Made by a program: the position numbers and the translations under genes. Below, piece after piece: positions 1 to 8,913 of a DNA stretch of 64,000 nt (the first letter of the stretch is position 1; each line of letters begins with the position of its first letter). Below the pieces are notes generated by a model. The model was not told the DNA's origin, searched no databases, and was given only the letters and a program-made list of their open reading frames with translations. Source of the DNA: Alphaproteobacteria bacterium (GTDB lineage: Bacteria > Pseudomonadota > Alphaproteobacteria > Reyranellales > Reyranellaceae); assembly GCA_016870115.1 (NCBI GenBank), contig VGCH01000013.1, positions 22,184 to 86,183 on the forward strand, given 5' to 3'.

Positions 1-631
1 CGGGCAGGAGACCGACCAGCGACAGCACCGAGAAGCGTCCACCCACCAAAGGGTCGTGATCGAGGATCGGACAGCCAACGCGAACGGCGTAGCGGCGGAG
101 CGGGTTGTCGCGGTTCTCGGTGATCACAATCAGCCGCTCGGCGAGCGGCGCGCCCTTGGCCTGCAGCGCCGCCGCGACGGTGAACAGCTGGGTCAGCGTC
201 TCGGCCGTGGTGCCCGATTTGGAAATCGCGATCCAGCCTGTCTCGGCCGCCGGCAGCCGCGCCAGCAGCTCGGCGAAGGTCGCGGGATCGACATTGTCCA
301 TGAACCACAGCTTGGGCCGACCGGGCGTGGGGCCGAAGCCCTGATCGCGCAGCGCCACCAGCGCCTGACCGCCCAGGCTCGAGCCGCCGGTGCCCAGCAC
401 CACGACATGCCGGAAGCGGCCGAAACGAGCGGCGTGACCCGCGAGAGCCTGCAGATCGTCGCGCCGCGCGGGCAGGCGCAGGAGCGGCAGACTGCCGTCG
501 GCGTGCCAAGCGCGCAGCTGGTCCAGCGCGCCCCGCGCCTTGACCAGCTCGCGGTCCAGCGCGGTGCGCGCGAGGCCGCGGGCGCCCACCGAGGCGTCCA
601 GCGCATCGTCAATCGATTGGCGGTAGTGCAT
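1..631 (-). CDS. pgi: Glucose-6-phosphate isomerase, partial (C-terminus beyond left edge)
   Basis: The N-terminal 210 residues of phosphoglucose isomerase, which interconverts glucose-6-phosphate and fructose-6-phosphate in the cytoplasm. The SIS sugar-phosphate fold shows as GTGGSSLGG at about residues 80-88 and ISKSGTT at about 136-142, the phosphate-binding loops of the family. The gene starts at ATG 631, 9 bases after the stop of the upstream M16 peptidase gene, so it is probably the last or a late gene of the minus-strand run. The C-terminal half, with the remaining catalytic residues, is outside the window. The call is firm; intactness cannot be judged. Confidence 0.93.
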   Translation of the reverse strand, partial: MHYRQSIDDALDASVGARGLARTALDRELVKARGALDQLRAWHADGSLPLLRLPARRDDLQALAGHAARFGRFRHVVVLGTGGSSLGGQALVALRDQGFGPTPGRPKLWFMDNVDPATFAELLARLPAAETGWIAISKSGTTAETLTQLFTVAAALQAKGAPLAERLIVITENRDNPLRRYAVRVGCPILDHDPLVGGRFSVLSLVGLLP

Positions 632-640
632 CGAAACTCC

Positions 641-1969
641 TCAGTCGCCGGTGGCGACGCCCTGCGGACGTCCCACGACCACGGTCAGAAGCGCCTCGTC
701 GCGCAGGATGCGGCGAGCGGCGCGTTGGACATCCTCGGCACGCACGGCGGCGATCAGCTCGGCGCGCCGACGCAGATGGTCGGGCGGCAACCCGTCGATC
801 TGCATCGAATGGAGGAGGCTCGCGATCGACGAGGAGGATTCGAGCGACAACGCCAGCGAGCCGGTGAGGAAGGTGCGCGCGTCGGCGAGCTCGGCCGGGG
901 TAATGCCGCCCTCCCGCAAGCGTGCGAACTCGCCCCGGATGGTGCGGATCGCTTCGCTCACACGCTCGTTGGCCGAGGCGGTGGTGGTCACGAACAGCGC
1001 GGCCTTGCGGTAGTTGCGCAGCGAGCTCGACACACCGTAGGCGAGCCCCCGCTTCTCGCGCACCTCGGTGAAGAGCCGGCTCTGCATGCCGCCGCCGCCC
1101 AGCACATGGTTCATCATGAAGGCGGGATACCAGTCGGGATCGTCGCGCGGCACGCCGGGCAGCGCCATCGCGACGACGCTCTGCGGCACCCCGCGCTCGA
1201 CGACCATCGTGCGGCCGCGCGGCGGCGGCGTCCAATCCGGTGGTGGCGGGCGCAGGCCGCCCGCCGGCAGCGGACCGAAGGCGCGATCGAGCTGGCGCGC
1301 GAGCTCGGCCGCGTCGATGTCGCCCACCGCCGAGACGATCAGGCCGGTGCGGCCGAGCATCGCCTGGGCGCGGCGCTTCAGGTCCTCGGGCTGGACCGCC
1401 TCGAGATCGGCGCGCACTCCGTCGGGGTCGCCGCCATAGGGATGGCCCGCGAACATGGTGGCCATCATGGTGCGCGCGGCGACCGAGGCCGGGCGTTGCT
1501 CGGCCTGGTTCAGCGCCGCGACGACGCGCGCGCGCTCGCGCCGCAACGACTCCGCCTCCAGTCGCGGCTGCGTCATGGCAAGCCGCAACAAGTCGAAAGC
1601 CTCGTCGCGATTGGCCGACAGGAAGCGCGCCGAGCCGCTCACGCGGTCGAACGAGGCACCGAAACTGACCGAGGTCGCGGCGTCCTCTAGCCGGCGCTTG
1701 AAGGCTTGCTCGGCGAACGATCCAGCGCCGTCGGTCAGCAGGCGCGCCGTCAGCGCGGTGATGCCGCGCCGCCCGTCCGGATCGGCCGTCGTGCCGCCGG
1801 CGAACGAGAAGGAGAGCGCGACCACGGGCGTGCTGCGGTCCTCGACAAGCCAGGCGCGGATGCCGAGCGGTGTGACGACCTCGCCGATGTCGATCGCCTG
1901 AGCTGCGGGCGCCCCGAGCGCGGGCAGCGCCAACATGGCGAGCAGCCAATAACGCAATCGCGCGATCAT
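641..1969 (-). CDS. M16 peptidase family protein, non-catalytic partner type
   Basis: A 442-residue pitrilysin/insulinase-fold protein with an N-terminal signal peptide (cleavage likely after APAAQA), so probably periplasmic. It aligns in layout with the neighbouring M16 protein but lacks the HxxEH zinc motif: the equivalent stretch reads GITALTARLLTDGAGS. It keeps the C-terminal M16 features, such as GGGGMQSRLF and REKRGLAYGVSS. M16 enzymes often occur as pairs of a catalytic and a zinc-less subunit, and this gene overlaps its partner by ATGA (start 1969), which suggests coupled translation and a heterodimer. Substrate unknown. A longer reading frame upstream exists, but the signal peptide and the overlap favour this start. 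Confidence 0.88.
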   Translation of the reverse strand: MIARLRYWLLAMLALPALGAPAAQAIDIGEVVTPLGIRAWLVEDRSTPVVALSFSFAGGTTADPDGRRGITALTARLLTDGAGSFAEQAFKRRLEDAATSVSFGASFDRVSGSARFLSANRDEAFDLLRLAMTQPRLEAESLRRERARVVAALNQAEQRPASVAARTMMATMFAGHPYGGDPDGVRADLEAVQPEDLKRRAQAMLGRTGLIVSAVGDIDAAELARQLDRAFGPLPAGGLRPPPPDWTPPPRGRTMVVERGVPQSVVAMALPGVPRDDPDWYPAFMMNHVLGGGGMQSRLFTEVREKRGLAYGVSSSLRNYRKAALFVTTTASANERVSEAIRTIRGEFARLREGGITPAELADARTFLTGSLALSLESSSSIASLLHSMQIDGLPPDHLRRRAELIAAVRAEDVQRAARRILRDEALLTVVVGRPQGVATGD

Positions 1970-3339
1970 CGGCCGACGCCTGCCGGCTGAAGCAGCGAGA
2001 TCACCGATCGGTCCGCCCGGAAGACGTGGCGCGCCGCGTCGAGCACCTGGGCCGGCGTCACCGCCGCGATGCGGGTCGGCCAGCCCTCGATCTCGGCGAT
2101 CGAGGTGCCGCCGGCCAGCGCCGAGCCATAAATGCGCGGGCCGCTGGAGAAGGAGTCCTGGGCGAAGATCGCCTGGGCAAGCAACCGGTTCTGCGCGCGC
2201 TCCAGCTCGGATGCCGTGACGCCGCCATCGAGCAGGCGCTTCAGCTCGGCATCGACAGCAGTCTCGACATCCGCGATGGCGACGCGCGGCGCAGGCTGGA
2301 CATCGACGCCGAACGAGCTGAGACCGAGCGGCAGGGCGCTGTAACCGGCGGACGTGGCAAGGGCGAGCCGCTTGTCGAGCACCAGCGCGCTCCACAGCCG
2401 GCTGGTCTCGCCGCCACCAAGCAGCGTACCGAGCACGGTGAGAGCGTCGGCATGGCGGGTCTCGCCGGCGCGCCGCGAGGGCGCGATCCAGTCACGCGCC
2501 CAACGCGGCTCGGCGACGCGCGGATCGGCGTGGGTGAGACGCTGTGGCAGGCCGGAGCCGGGCTCGGCGGGCCGCCTCCGCGGCTCGACGCGGCGCGGCG
2601 GGATCGGGCCATAGTAGCGATCGGCGAGCTTGCGCACGGCGTCGGCCGTGGTGTCGCCCGCGATCACCAGCACGGCGTTGTTGGGAGCGTAGTTCCGGCG
2701 ATAGAAGGCCTCCAACTCAGGCACGTTGGTCCGGCGGATCTCGTCGGGCAGGCCTGACAGCGGCACGCCGTAGGGCCGGCCGCGGCCATACAGGGCCTCG
2801 CGGACTTGCTCCTGCAGGATTGCAGCGGGGACGTTGTCGACTCGGGTACGACGTTCTTCCAGCACGACCTCGCGCTCGGTGGTCACCTCTTTCTCGACGA
2901 TGCGCAGATTGGCCATGCGGTCGGCCTCCATGCGCATCACCAGCTCCAGCCGGTCCGAGGCGATGGTCTGGTGATAGCCGGTGGCATCGAAACTGGTAAA
3001 GGCGTTGTCGCGCCCGCCATGCCGCGCCACGGTGCGCGAGAATTCGCCCGCTGCGACTTGCGGCGTGCCCTTGAACATCATGTGCTCGAGGAAATGGGCG
3101 ATGCCCGACAGGCCCGGCGTGTCGTCGGCGCCGCCGACGCGATAGACCAGATACTGCGCGACCAGCGGCGCGCGGCGCGACGGCAGGACGGCGACCTGCA
3201 GGCCGTTGGCAAGAGTGAAGGTCTCGGCGGGACGCGGTGCCACCACACGCAGCTGCGCGCGCGCGATGGCCGGGGCGACGAGGGTCGCGGCGAGGCCGCC
3301 CAGAACGGCGCGGCGCGCAGGCCCGCGACGGGCGCTCAG
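1966..3339 (-). CDS. M16 zinc metallopeptidase, catalytic subunit (probable CTG start)
   Basis: A zinc peptidase of the pitrilysin family, about 457 residues. HFLEH near residue 82 is the inverted HxxEH zinc site, and a downstream EREVVLEE supplies the third zinc ligand. The N-terminus (RRGPARRAVLGGLAATLVAPAIARAQ) looks like a Tat or Sec signal, so the enzyme is probably exported. The start is unusual: no ATG, GTG or TTG lies near the signal peptide, but a CTG at 3339-3337 overlaps the TGA of the upstream lipoprotein gene as CTGA, with GGAAGG upstream. The gene pairs with the zinc-less M16 gene through an ATGA overlap. Family is certain; the exact start is inferred. Confidence 0.87.
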   Translation of the reverse strand: MSARRGPARRAVLGGLAATLVAPAIARAQLRVVAPRPAETFTLANGLQVAVLPSRRAPLVAQYLVYRVGGADDTPGLSGIAHFLEHMMFKGTPQVAAGEFSRTVARHGGRDNAFTSFDATGYHQTIASDRLELVMRMEADRMANLRIVEKEVTTEREVVLEERRTRVDNVPAAILQEQVREALYGRGRPYGVPLSGLPDEIRRTNVPELEAFYRRNYAPNNAVLVIAGDTTADAVRKLADRYYGPIPPRRVEPRRRPAEPGSGLPQRLTHADPRVAEPRWARDWIAPSRRAGETRHADALTVLGTLLGGGETSRLWSALVLDKRLALATSAGYSALPLGLSSFGVDVQPAPRVAIADVETAVDAELKRLLDGGVTASELERAQNRLLAQAIFAQDSFSSGPRIYGSALAGGTSIAEIEGWPTRIAAVTPAQVLDAARHVFRADRSVISLLQPAGVGR

Positions 3340-3881
3340 AAGATGCCTTCCAGCAGACCGCGCTTGCGGCGCTCGATGGTGGGCGTCGGCCCGCTCGCGG
3401 GCTGACCCGAAGCCTGGGCCTCGCGCAGCCGGCGCTGCTCGGCCGTTGCGTCGATCACCGTGCCCGGCGGCTGGCGCACCTGCCAGAAGATGAGGTCGTC
3501 CAGCAGGCCCTTGTCGCTGTCGGCCAGCACGCGGCTGTCCTGATTCACGCGGGTGCGGATATTGGGATCGGCGGCGCCCTGGGTGGCGCGCTGGACGAGC
3601 GCCTGCTCGCCGCTCGCCGGCGCCCGCGGCGCAGTCCGGCCGCGGGCCTGCGGCGCGATCGCCTCGCGCGCCTGGTCGGTGGGAGACGATTCCTGAGGCC
3701 GCGCCTCGCCCGGACGTGGCGGGCGCAGCTCGGCGTTGGGCGGCATGGTAAGCGGCGCATGGGTCACGATCCGGAACTCGTCCGGCGAGACCTTCTTGCG
3801 GCCGCCCAGATTGTCGAGCACGCCGCAGCCCGAGAGCGCGAGAGCCGCGACGGATAGCGCGATCGGTCCGATCATCCGCAT
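3336..3881 (-). CDS. DUF3035-type lipoprotein
   Basis: A 181-residue predicted lipoprotein. Starting at ATG 3881, the sequence MRMIGPIALSVAALALSGCG gives a signal peptide with an LSGC lipobox, so the mature protein starts at the cysteine and is membrane-anchored. Next come a VSPDEFRIVTHAPLTMPPNAELRPPRPG segment typical of DUF3035 proteins and a low-complexity Pro/Ala/Gln-rich tail. It sits between lspA, whose product would remove its signal peptide, and the M16 peptidase pair, an arrangement common in alphaproteobacteria. Molecular function unknown. An upstream ATG at 3929 would add 16 residues but would push the signal peptide inward. Confidence 0.82.
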   Translation of the reverse strand: MRMIGPIALSVAALALSGCGVLDNLGGRKKVSPDEFRIVTHAPLTMPPNAELRPPRPGEARPQESSPTDQAREAIAPQARGRTAPRAPASGEQALVQRATQGAADPNIRTRVNQDSRVLADSDKGLLDDLIFWQVRQPPGTVIDATAEQRRLREAQASGQPASGPTPTIERRKRGLLEGIF

Positions 3882-3925
3882 AGTGGGTACCCCGGTCTCC
3901 ATTCCAGTCTTCAATTCCGGCCTTA

Positions 3926-4411
3926 TCATGGCGCGGCCGCACGGTCGCTCCGCGCCGAATCCATCAGCAGGAGCCCGACCCCGACAACGATCGCGGCGTC
4001 GGCGACGTTGAAGGCGGGCCAGTGCCAGGAGCCGACGTAGAAATCGGCGAAATCGAACACCGCGCCCCAGCGGGCGCGGTCAACAACATTGCCGATGGCA
4101 CCGCCCATGACAAGACCGATGCCCCAGGCGACCCAGGCGCGGTCGTTGCGCCGTAGCCAGACGAAGAGCCCAACGCAGACGCCGATGGCGATGCCCGACA
4201 GGATCCAGGGCGGCAGCGCCCCCTCGCCGCCCAGCATGCCGAAGCTGACGCCGCGATTGAACACCATGACCAGCCGGAAAAAGCCGTCGATCACCGGCAC
4301 CGCGGCCCCCGGAACGGTCTGCAGCCAGCCCATGATCAGGATCTTGGAAATCTGGTCGACGACCAGAACAAGCCCACACAGAAGCATCGCCTGGCGGTCG
4401 ATCGGCCTCAC
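3926..4411 (-). CDS. lspA: Signal peptidase II (lipoprotein signal peptidase)
   Basis: Inner-membrane aspartyl protease that cleaves prolipoprotein signal peptides. It has about 161 residues and four hydrophobic segments. The conserved motifs are in order: VVDQISK near the N-terminus, NRGVSFG, GNVVDRARWGAVFDF with the first catalytic Asp, and FNVADAAIVVG with the second. The start is GTG 4411, which overlaps the ileS stop as GTGA, so translation is probably coupled. A longer in-frame extension runs back inside ileS but contains no membrane segment and was rejected. The adjacent lipoprotein gene is a plausible substrate. Length and motifs are normal for the family. Confidence 0.95.
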   Translation of the reverse strand: MRPIDRQAMLLCGLVLVVDQISKILIMGWLQTVPGAAVPVIDGFFRLVMVFNRGVSFGMLGGEGALPPWILSGIAIGVCVGLFVWLRRNDRAWVAWGIGLVMGGAIGNVVDRARWGAVFDFADFYVGSWHWPAFNVADAAIVVGVGLLLMDSARSDRAAAP

Positions 4412-7266
4412 GCCGCCACTCCTCCGATCGCGTCCTCGCAGCGCCCGCAAAGTTCCGGATGGGCCGCCGAGCGACCGACCTCCGGCAATACCTGCCAGCA
4501 ACGCGCGCACTTGTGGCCGTCTGCGAGCGCCGGCACGACGCCCACTCCCTCGACGTCAGCCAGGGTGAAGGCCCCGGCTGGCACCGGCCCTGCGACCAGA
4601 GTAGCGTCGGAGGCGATGCAGATCTCCGCAAGATCGAGGCCCGCCAGCGCCGCGACATGGGCCGGCGACGCATGGACCACGGGCGCGGCCTGGAGGCTCG
4701 ACCCGATACGCTTCTCCGCCCGTTCGAGTTCCAGCGCGCCGGTGACGACGCGGCGGACCGCGCGCACCGTCTTCCATTTCTCGCCCAGCGCGGCATCGAG
4801 CCAGCCACGCGGGATCGCGGGGAAGAGCCGCAGGTGAACGCTCTCGGCTGCGCCGTCTGGTACATCGCGCGGACGGGCGAGCCAAGCCTCCTCGGCGGTG
4901 AAGCAGGCGATCGGCGCGAGCCAGGCCGTCAGGAACGAGAACAGCTCGGCCATCACCGTGCGCGCCGCGCGCCGCCGCGCGCCGGAGGGCGCGTCGCAAT
5001 AGATCGCGTCCTTGCGGATGTCGAAATAGAAGGCCGAGAGATCGGTGGCGCAGAAATTGTGCAGCGCCGTGCCGATGGCGTGGAAGTCGTAGTCGTCGAC
5101 GGCGCGACGGAACTCGCCATCCAGCTCGGCGAGTCGATGCAGCACCCAGCGCTCCAGCTCGGGCATCTCCGCGGCCGGTACACGCTCGGCTGCGGTGAAC
5201 CCGTCGAGACTGCCCAGCAGGTAGCGCAGCGTATTGCGCAGCCGGCGATAGGCCTCGGCCTGGTGCTTCACGATCTCGGGACCGATGCGCTGGTCCTCGG
5301 TGTAGTCGGTGCTGACGACCCACAGTCGCAGGATGTCGGCGCCGTACTGGTCGCAGACCGCCTGGGGCGCCACGATGTTGCCCAGCGACTTCGACATCTT
5401 GCGGCCCTGCTCGTCGAGCGTGAAGCCGTGCGTCAGGACACCGTCGTAAGGCGCGCGACCCCTGGTGCCGCAGCTCTCGAGCAGCGAGGACTGGAACCAG
5501 CCGCGATGCTGGTCGGAACCCTCGAGATAGAGATCGGCCGGCCACTTGAGATCGGGATTGCCCTCGAGCGTGAAGGCATGGGTCGAGCCGGAGTCGAACC
5601 AGACATCGAGGATGTCGCGCACCTGCTCGTAGTTCGACGGATCGTAGTCCGGGCCGAGGAACCGCGCCGGTGGGCTGTCGAACCAGGCGTCGGCCCCTTC
5701 GGTCCGGAAGGCCTCGACGACCCGGCCCATCACTTCGGGATCGCGCAATGGCTCACCGGTGCGCTTGTCGACGAACACCGCGATCGGCACGCCCCAGGCG
5801 CGCTGACGCGAGACGCACCAGTCGGGCCGCGTCTCGATCATGGAGCGCAGCCGTGTATGTCCGGCGCGCGGCACAAACCGCGTGGCGTCGATCGCCGCCA
5901 ATGCCTTCTCGCGCAGGGTTCCGCCGATCGCCTCCACGCGCTTGTCCATGGCGATGAACCATTGCGGGGCGTTACGGAAAATCACCGGCGCCTTGGAGCG
6001 CCAGGAATGCGGATAGGAGTGGGTGATCCGACCCGTCGCAAGCAGACGCCCGGCCTCGGCGAGGGCGGCGATCACCGCCTTGTTGGCATCACCCTTCATG
6101 CCGACCGAGGTATAGACCTGCTTGCCCGCGAACAGCGGTACATGCGGATAGTAGCTGCCATCCTCGGCAACGGTGTCGGGCACTTCCACACCGTTGGCGA
6201 CGCCGAGATCATAGTCGTCGGCGCCATGGCCCGGCGCGATATGCACGAAGCCGGTGCCGGCGTCGGATGTCACGAACTCGGCCGGCAACAGGCGGACGTC
6301 GAACTCGAAACCGCGTCCGGCGAGCGGGTGGGCGGCGACCAGACCTTCGAGATCTTCCGTCGCGACGTCGGCCAGCGCGCGCGTCTTGAAGCGACCGGCC
6401 TCCTCGGTGGCGCCGACCAGCGCGCGGGCGAGCACGAGCCGCGTGCCCGGCTTGAGCTGAGCCGCCTCGCTCGCCTCGGCGACCTCGACCAGCACATAGT
6501 CGAGGGTGGGTCCGAAGGCGAGCGCGCGGTTGCCCGGGATGGTCCAGGGCGTCGTCGTCCAGATCGCGATCGCGGCGCCCTCGAGTTTCGCCGTCGGCGC
6601 GCGCCGCACGGGGAAGACGACGTGGATCGTGTCGGAGGTGTGGTCGTGATACTCGATCTCGGCCTCGGCGAGCGCGGTCTTCTCGACCACCGACCAGAGC
6701 ACCGCCTTGGACCCCTTGTAGAGCAGGCCGTTCATCAGGAACTTGCCCAGCTCGCCCGCGATGGTCGCCTCGGACTCGAACTTCATGGTCGAGTAGTAGT
6801 TGTCCCAGTCGCCATCGACGCCCAGCCGCTTGAACTCCTCGCGCTGCACGCCGATCCAGTGATCGGCGAATGCGCGGCACTGGCGGCGGAACTCCGACAC
6901 CGGCACCTGGTCCTTGTCCTGGTTGCGCTCGCGGTACTGCTCCTCGATCTTCCACTCGATCGGCAGGCCGTGGCAGTCCCACCCGGGGACATAGTGGCTG
7001 TCCTTGCCGGCCATCTGCTGGGTGCGGCTGACCAGATCCTTCAGCACCTTGTTCAGCGCGTGGCCGATATGGAGGTTGCCGTTGGCGTAGGGCGGACCGT
7101 CATGCAGCACGAATTTGGGCCGACCCTTGCTGTCGGCGCGCAGACGCTCGAAGAGCTTCATGTCCTGCCAGCGCTTCAGGAGCTCGGGCTCCTTCTTCGG
7201 CAGGCCGCCGCGCATGGGAAAGTCGGTGCGCGGCAGGAATACGGTGTTCTTGTAGTCGGCGGTCAC
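4408..7266 (-). CDS. ileS: Isoleucyl-tRNA synthetase
   Basis: Class I aminoacyl-tRNA synthetase that charges tRNA-Ile; 952 residues, full length. HIGH lies at about residues 66-69 and KMSKS at about 622, forming the catalytic Rossmann core. The CP1 editing domain lies between them (TTTPWTIPGN motif). The C-terminus carries a zinc-binding CARCWQ...CGRCE segment typical of bacterial IleRS. It starts at ATG 7266, about 160 bases after the ribF stop, and overlaps lspA at its 3' end. The ribF-ileS-lspA order is widespread in proteobacteria. Confidence 0.98.
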   Translation of the reverse strand: MTADYKNTVFLPRTDFPMRGGLPKKEPELLKRWQDMKLFERLRADSKGRPKFVLHDGPPYANGNLHIGHALNKVLKDLVSRTQQMAGKDSHYVPGWDCHGLPIEWKIEEQYRERNQDKDQVPVSEFRRQCRAFADHWIGVQREEFKRLGVDGDWDNYYSTMKFESEATIAGELGKFLMNGLLYKGSKAVLWSVVEKTALAEAEIEYHDHTSDTIHVVFPVRRAPTAKLEGAAIAIWTTTPWTIPGNRALAFGPTLDYVLVEVAEASEAAQLKPGTRLVLARALVGATEEAGRFKTRALADVATEDLEGLVAAHPLAGRGFEFDVRLLPAEFVTSDAGTGFVHIAPGHGADDYDLGVANGVEVPDTVAEDGSYYPHVPLFAGKQVYTSVGMKGDANKAVIAALAEAGRLLATGRITHSYPHSWRSKAPVIFRNAPQWFIAMDKRVEAIGGTLREKALAAIDATRFVPRAGHTRLRSMIETRPDWCVSRQRAWGVPIAVFVDKRTGEPLRDPEVMGRVVEAFRTEGADAWFDSPPARFLGPDYDPSNYEQVRDILDVWFDSGSTHAFTLEGNPDLKWPADLYLEGSDQHRGWFQSSLLESCGTRGRAPYDGVLTHGFTLDEQGRKMSKSLGNIVAPQAVCDQYGADILRLWVVSTDYTEDQRIGPEIVKHQAEAYRRLRNTLRYLLGSLDGFTAAERVPAAEMPELERWVLHRLAELDGEFRRAVDDYDFHAIGTALHNFCATDLSAFYFDIRKDAIYCDAPSGARRRAARTVMAELFSFLTAWLAPIACFTAEEAWLARPRDVPDGAAESVHLRLFPAIPRGWLDAALGEKWKTVRAVRRVVTGALELERAEKRIGSSLQAAPVVHASPAHVAALAGLDLAEICIASDATLVAGPVPAGAFTLADVEGVGVVPALADGHKCARCWQVLPEVGRSAAHPELCGRCEDAIGGVAA

Positions 7267-7425
7267 GGTGGGCTCACGGAACGGAGGAGGCCCCGGCGGG
7301 ATGGTCCCGGAGGCGCGAAGAAAGCACGGCAGACCCGGCCGCTGTCAGCGGACCGGGCGGCTAATTCGCTCCCGAAAGGCCCCGTTTTTCATGGCCGCGC
7401 AATCTATTGAGGGGGGTTCGGGGGG

Positions 7426-8373
7426 TCAAGCCGCCGGGCCACCAGCTAGGATCGCCCGCGCCGCCTCGCCGTCGGAAGCGATCCGGGCCTTGAGCGCGTC
7501 GAGGCCGGTGAATTTCATCTCCGGCCGCAGGAACTCGACCAGCTCGACATCGAGAGTGCGGCCATAGAGATCGCCGGCGAAGTCGAACAGGTGAACCTCG
7601 AAGTTCTCAACGAGCTTGCCGACCGTCGGCCGCTTTCCGAGGTTGGCGACGCCGGCCAGCGACCGGCCATCGCCGCCCGCGATCCGGGCGCGCACGGCAT
7701 AGACGCCGAAACGGGGCCGCAAGTGCTCGCCCAAGGCGACATTGGCGGTGGGGAAGCCGATGGTGCGGCCGCGCTTGTCACCCTCCTCCACCCGGCCCTC
7801 GATGCTCCAGTCGTGTCCCAGCATCTGGGCGGCCTCGCGCACCCGACCGGCGCGCAGCGCCTCGCGGATGCGGGTCGAGGAATAGACCTCGCCCTCGTGA
7901 GTCACCGGCTCCAGCACATCGACGCCGAGCCCGTGCCGCGCACCGAGCTCGCGCAGCCGCTCGACATTGCCGGTGCGCCGCGCGCCGAAGGTGAAATCGT
8001 AACCGCAAACGACATGCGCCGCGCCGAGGCCCCGAACCAGCACCTCGGACACAAACTCATCGGCCGAGAGGGCGGCAAAGCCGGCGTCGAAGCGCTGCGC
8101 CAGCGTGGCCTCCACGCCATGACGCGCGAGCAGGCGCTGCTTGGCCGGCGGCAGCGTGAGCCGGAAAGGTGCGGTGTCGGCGACGAAGAAGGCGCGCGGA
8201 TGCGGCTCGAAGGTGAGTGCGACGGTCCGCACCCCGCGCGGCCGCGCGATCGCGCGGGCCTGCGCCAGCAGCGCCTGATGGCCCCGGTGGACGCCGTCGA
8301 AATTGCCGAGCGCAACCGCGCCGCCGCGCCACTCCGCCGGCACCGCACGCCAATCCTCGACGACCGGCGGCAT
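7426..8373 (-). CDS. ribF: Bifunctional riboflavin kinase / FAD synthetase
   Basis: Converts riboflavin to FMN and then FAD in the cytoplasm; 315 residues, normal length. The N-terminal nucleotidyltransferase domain has GNFDGVHRGHQ at about residues 22-32 (HxGH-like motif) and an STRIREALRAGRV segment near residue 180. The C-terminal riboflavin kinase domain has GRTIGFPTANV, the GxPTAN flavin/ATP-binding motif. It follows the MaoC-type gene by 52 bases and precedes ileS. The 159-base ribF-ileS spacer holds no further gene. Confidence 0.97.
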   Translation of the reverse strand: MPPVVEDWRAVPAEWRGGAVALGNFDGVHRGHQALLAQARAIARPRGVRTVALTFEPHPRAFFVADTAPFRLTLPPAKQRLLARHGVEATLAQRFDAGFAALSADEFVSEVLVRGLGAAHVVCGYDFTFGARRTGNVERLRELGARHGLGVDVLEPVTHEGEVYSSTRIREALRAGRVREAAQMLGHDWSIEGRVEEGDKRGRTIGFPTANVALGEHLRPRFGVYAVRARIAGGDGRSLAGVANLGKRPTVGKLVENFEVHLFDFAGDLYGRTLDVELVEFLRPEMKFTGLDALKARIASDGEAARAILAGGPAA

Positions 8374-8380
8374 CGCGTCC

Positions 8381-8803
8381 TCAGGCCGGCCGACGCGGCA
8401 CCAGGATCACCGCCTCACCATCGAGCACGACGGTCGTGCCGACGCGGCACTCGGTGGCAAGCCGCACGCGCCGCTTCGCGGCGTCGATATCGACGATGGT
8501 GCAGACCGCGGTGACGGTGTCGCCGATCTTGACCGGCGCCTTGAAGTTGAGGCTCTGCGAAATGTAGATCGAGCCCGGCCCCGGCAGCTTGGTCCCGACC
8601 ACGGTCGAGATGAAGCTGGCGCTCAGCATGCCATGCGCGATGCGCTGCCCGAAGCGGCTGGTGGCCGCGAAGCCCTGATGCAGGTGGATCGGGTTGGTGT
8701 CGCCTGAGACGCCGGCGAAAGCCTGGATGTCGGCCTCGCCCACGGTCTTGCCGAACTGCGCGCTCATGCCGGTCTTCAGGTCTTCGAGATAGAGGCCGTG
8801 CAT
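8381..8803 (-). CDS. MaoC-family (R)-specific enoyl-CoA hydratase-like protein
   Basis: A single hotdog-fold domain of about 140 residues. The hydratase-2 signature is present as FAGVSGDTNPIHLH around residues 29-42, with Asp35, Asn37 and His40 at the positions of the catalytic dyad and its neighbour. This supports hydration of trans-2-enoyl-CoA to (R)-3-hydroxyacyl-CoA, although some MaoC-like proteins act on other thioesters. ATG 8803 gives the typical length; an in-frame GTG at 8824 would add seven residues. It is 7 bases upstream of ribF and divergent from the phosphotransferase-like gene at 8914. Confidence 0.86.
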   Translation of the reverse strand: MHGLYLEDLKTGMSAQFGKTVGEADIQAFAGVSGDTNPIHLHQGFAATSRFGQRIAHGMLSASFISTVVGTKLPGPGSIYISQSLNFKAPVKIGDTVTAVCTIVDIDAAKRRVRLATECRVGTTVVLDGEAVILVPRRPA

Positions 8804-8913
8804 GGCCCGGAAGTCTTCGGTCACCGGCGCGCTCCGTATCGCAGCCGCCGCGCGGAAGGCGCGGACGGGCGGCCCTCTTACCACGCGCATGGGCCTGTGC
8901 CACAGTCCGGTAA

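Noticed and set aside
56..1690. A 544-codon open frame on the plus strand
   Set aside because: Lies opposite pgi and the M16 gene, both of which have clear motifs on the minus strand.
4459..7410. A 983-codon open frame on the plus strand
   Set aside because: Antisense to ileS. High GC at third positions suppresses stop codons in opposite frames; the translation is Arg/Gly/Asp/His-rich with no domain, and ileS is clearly the real gene.
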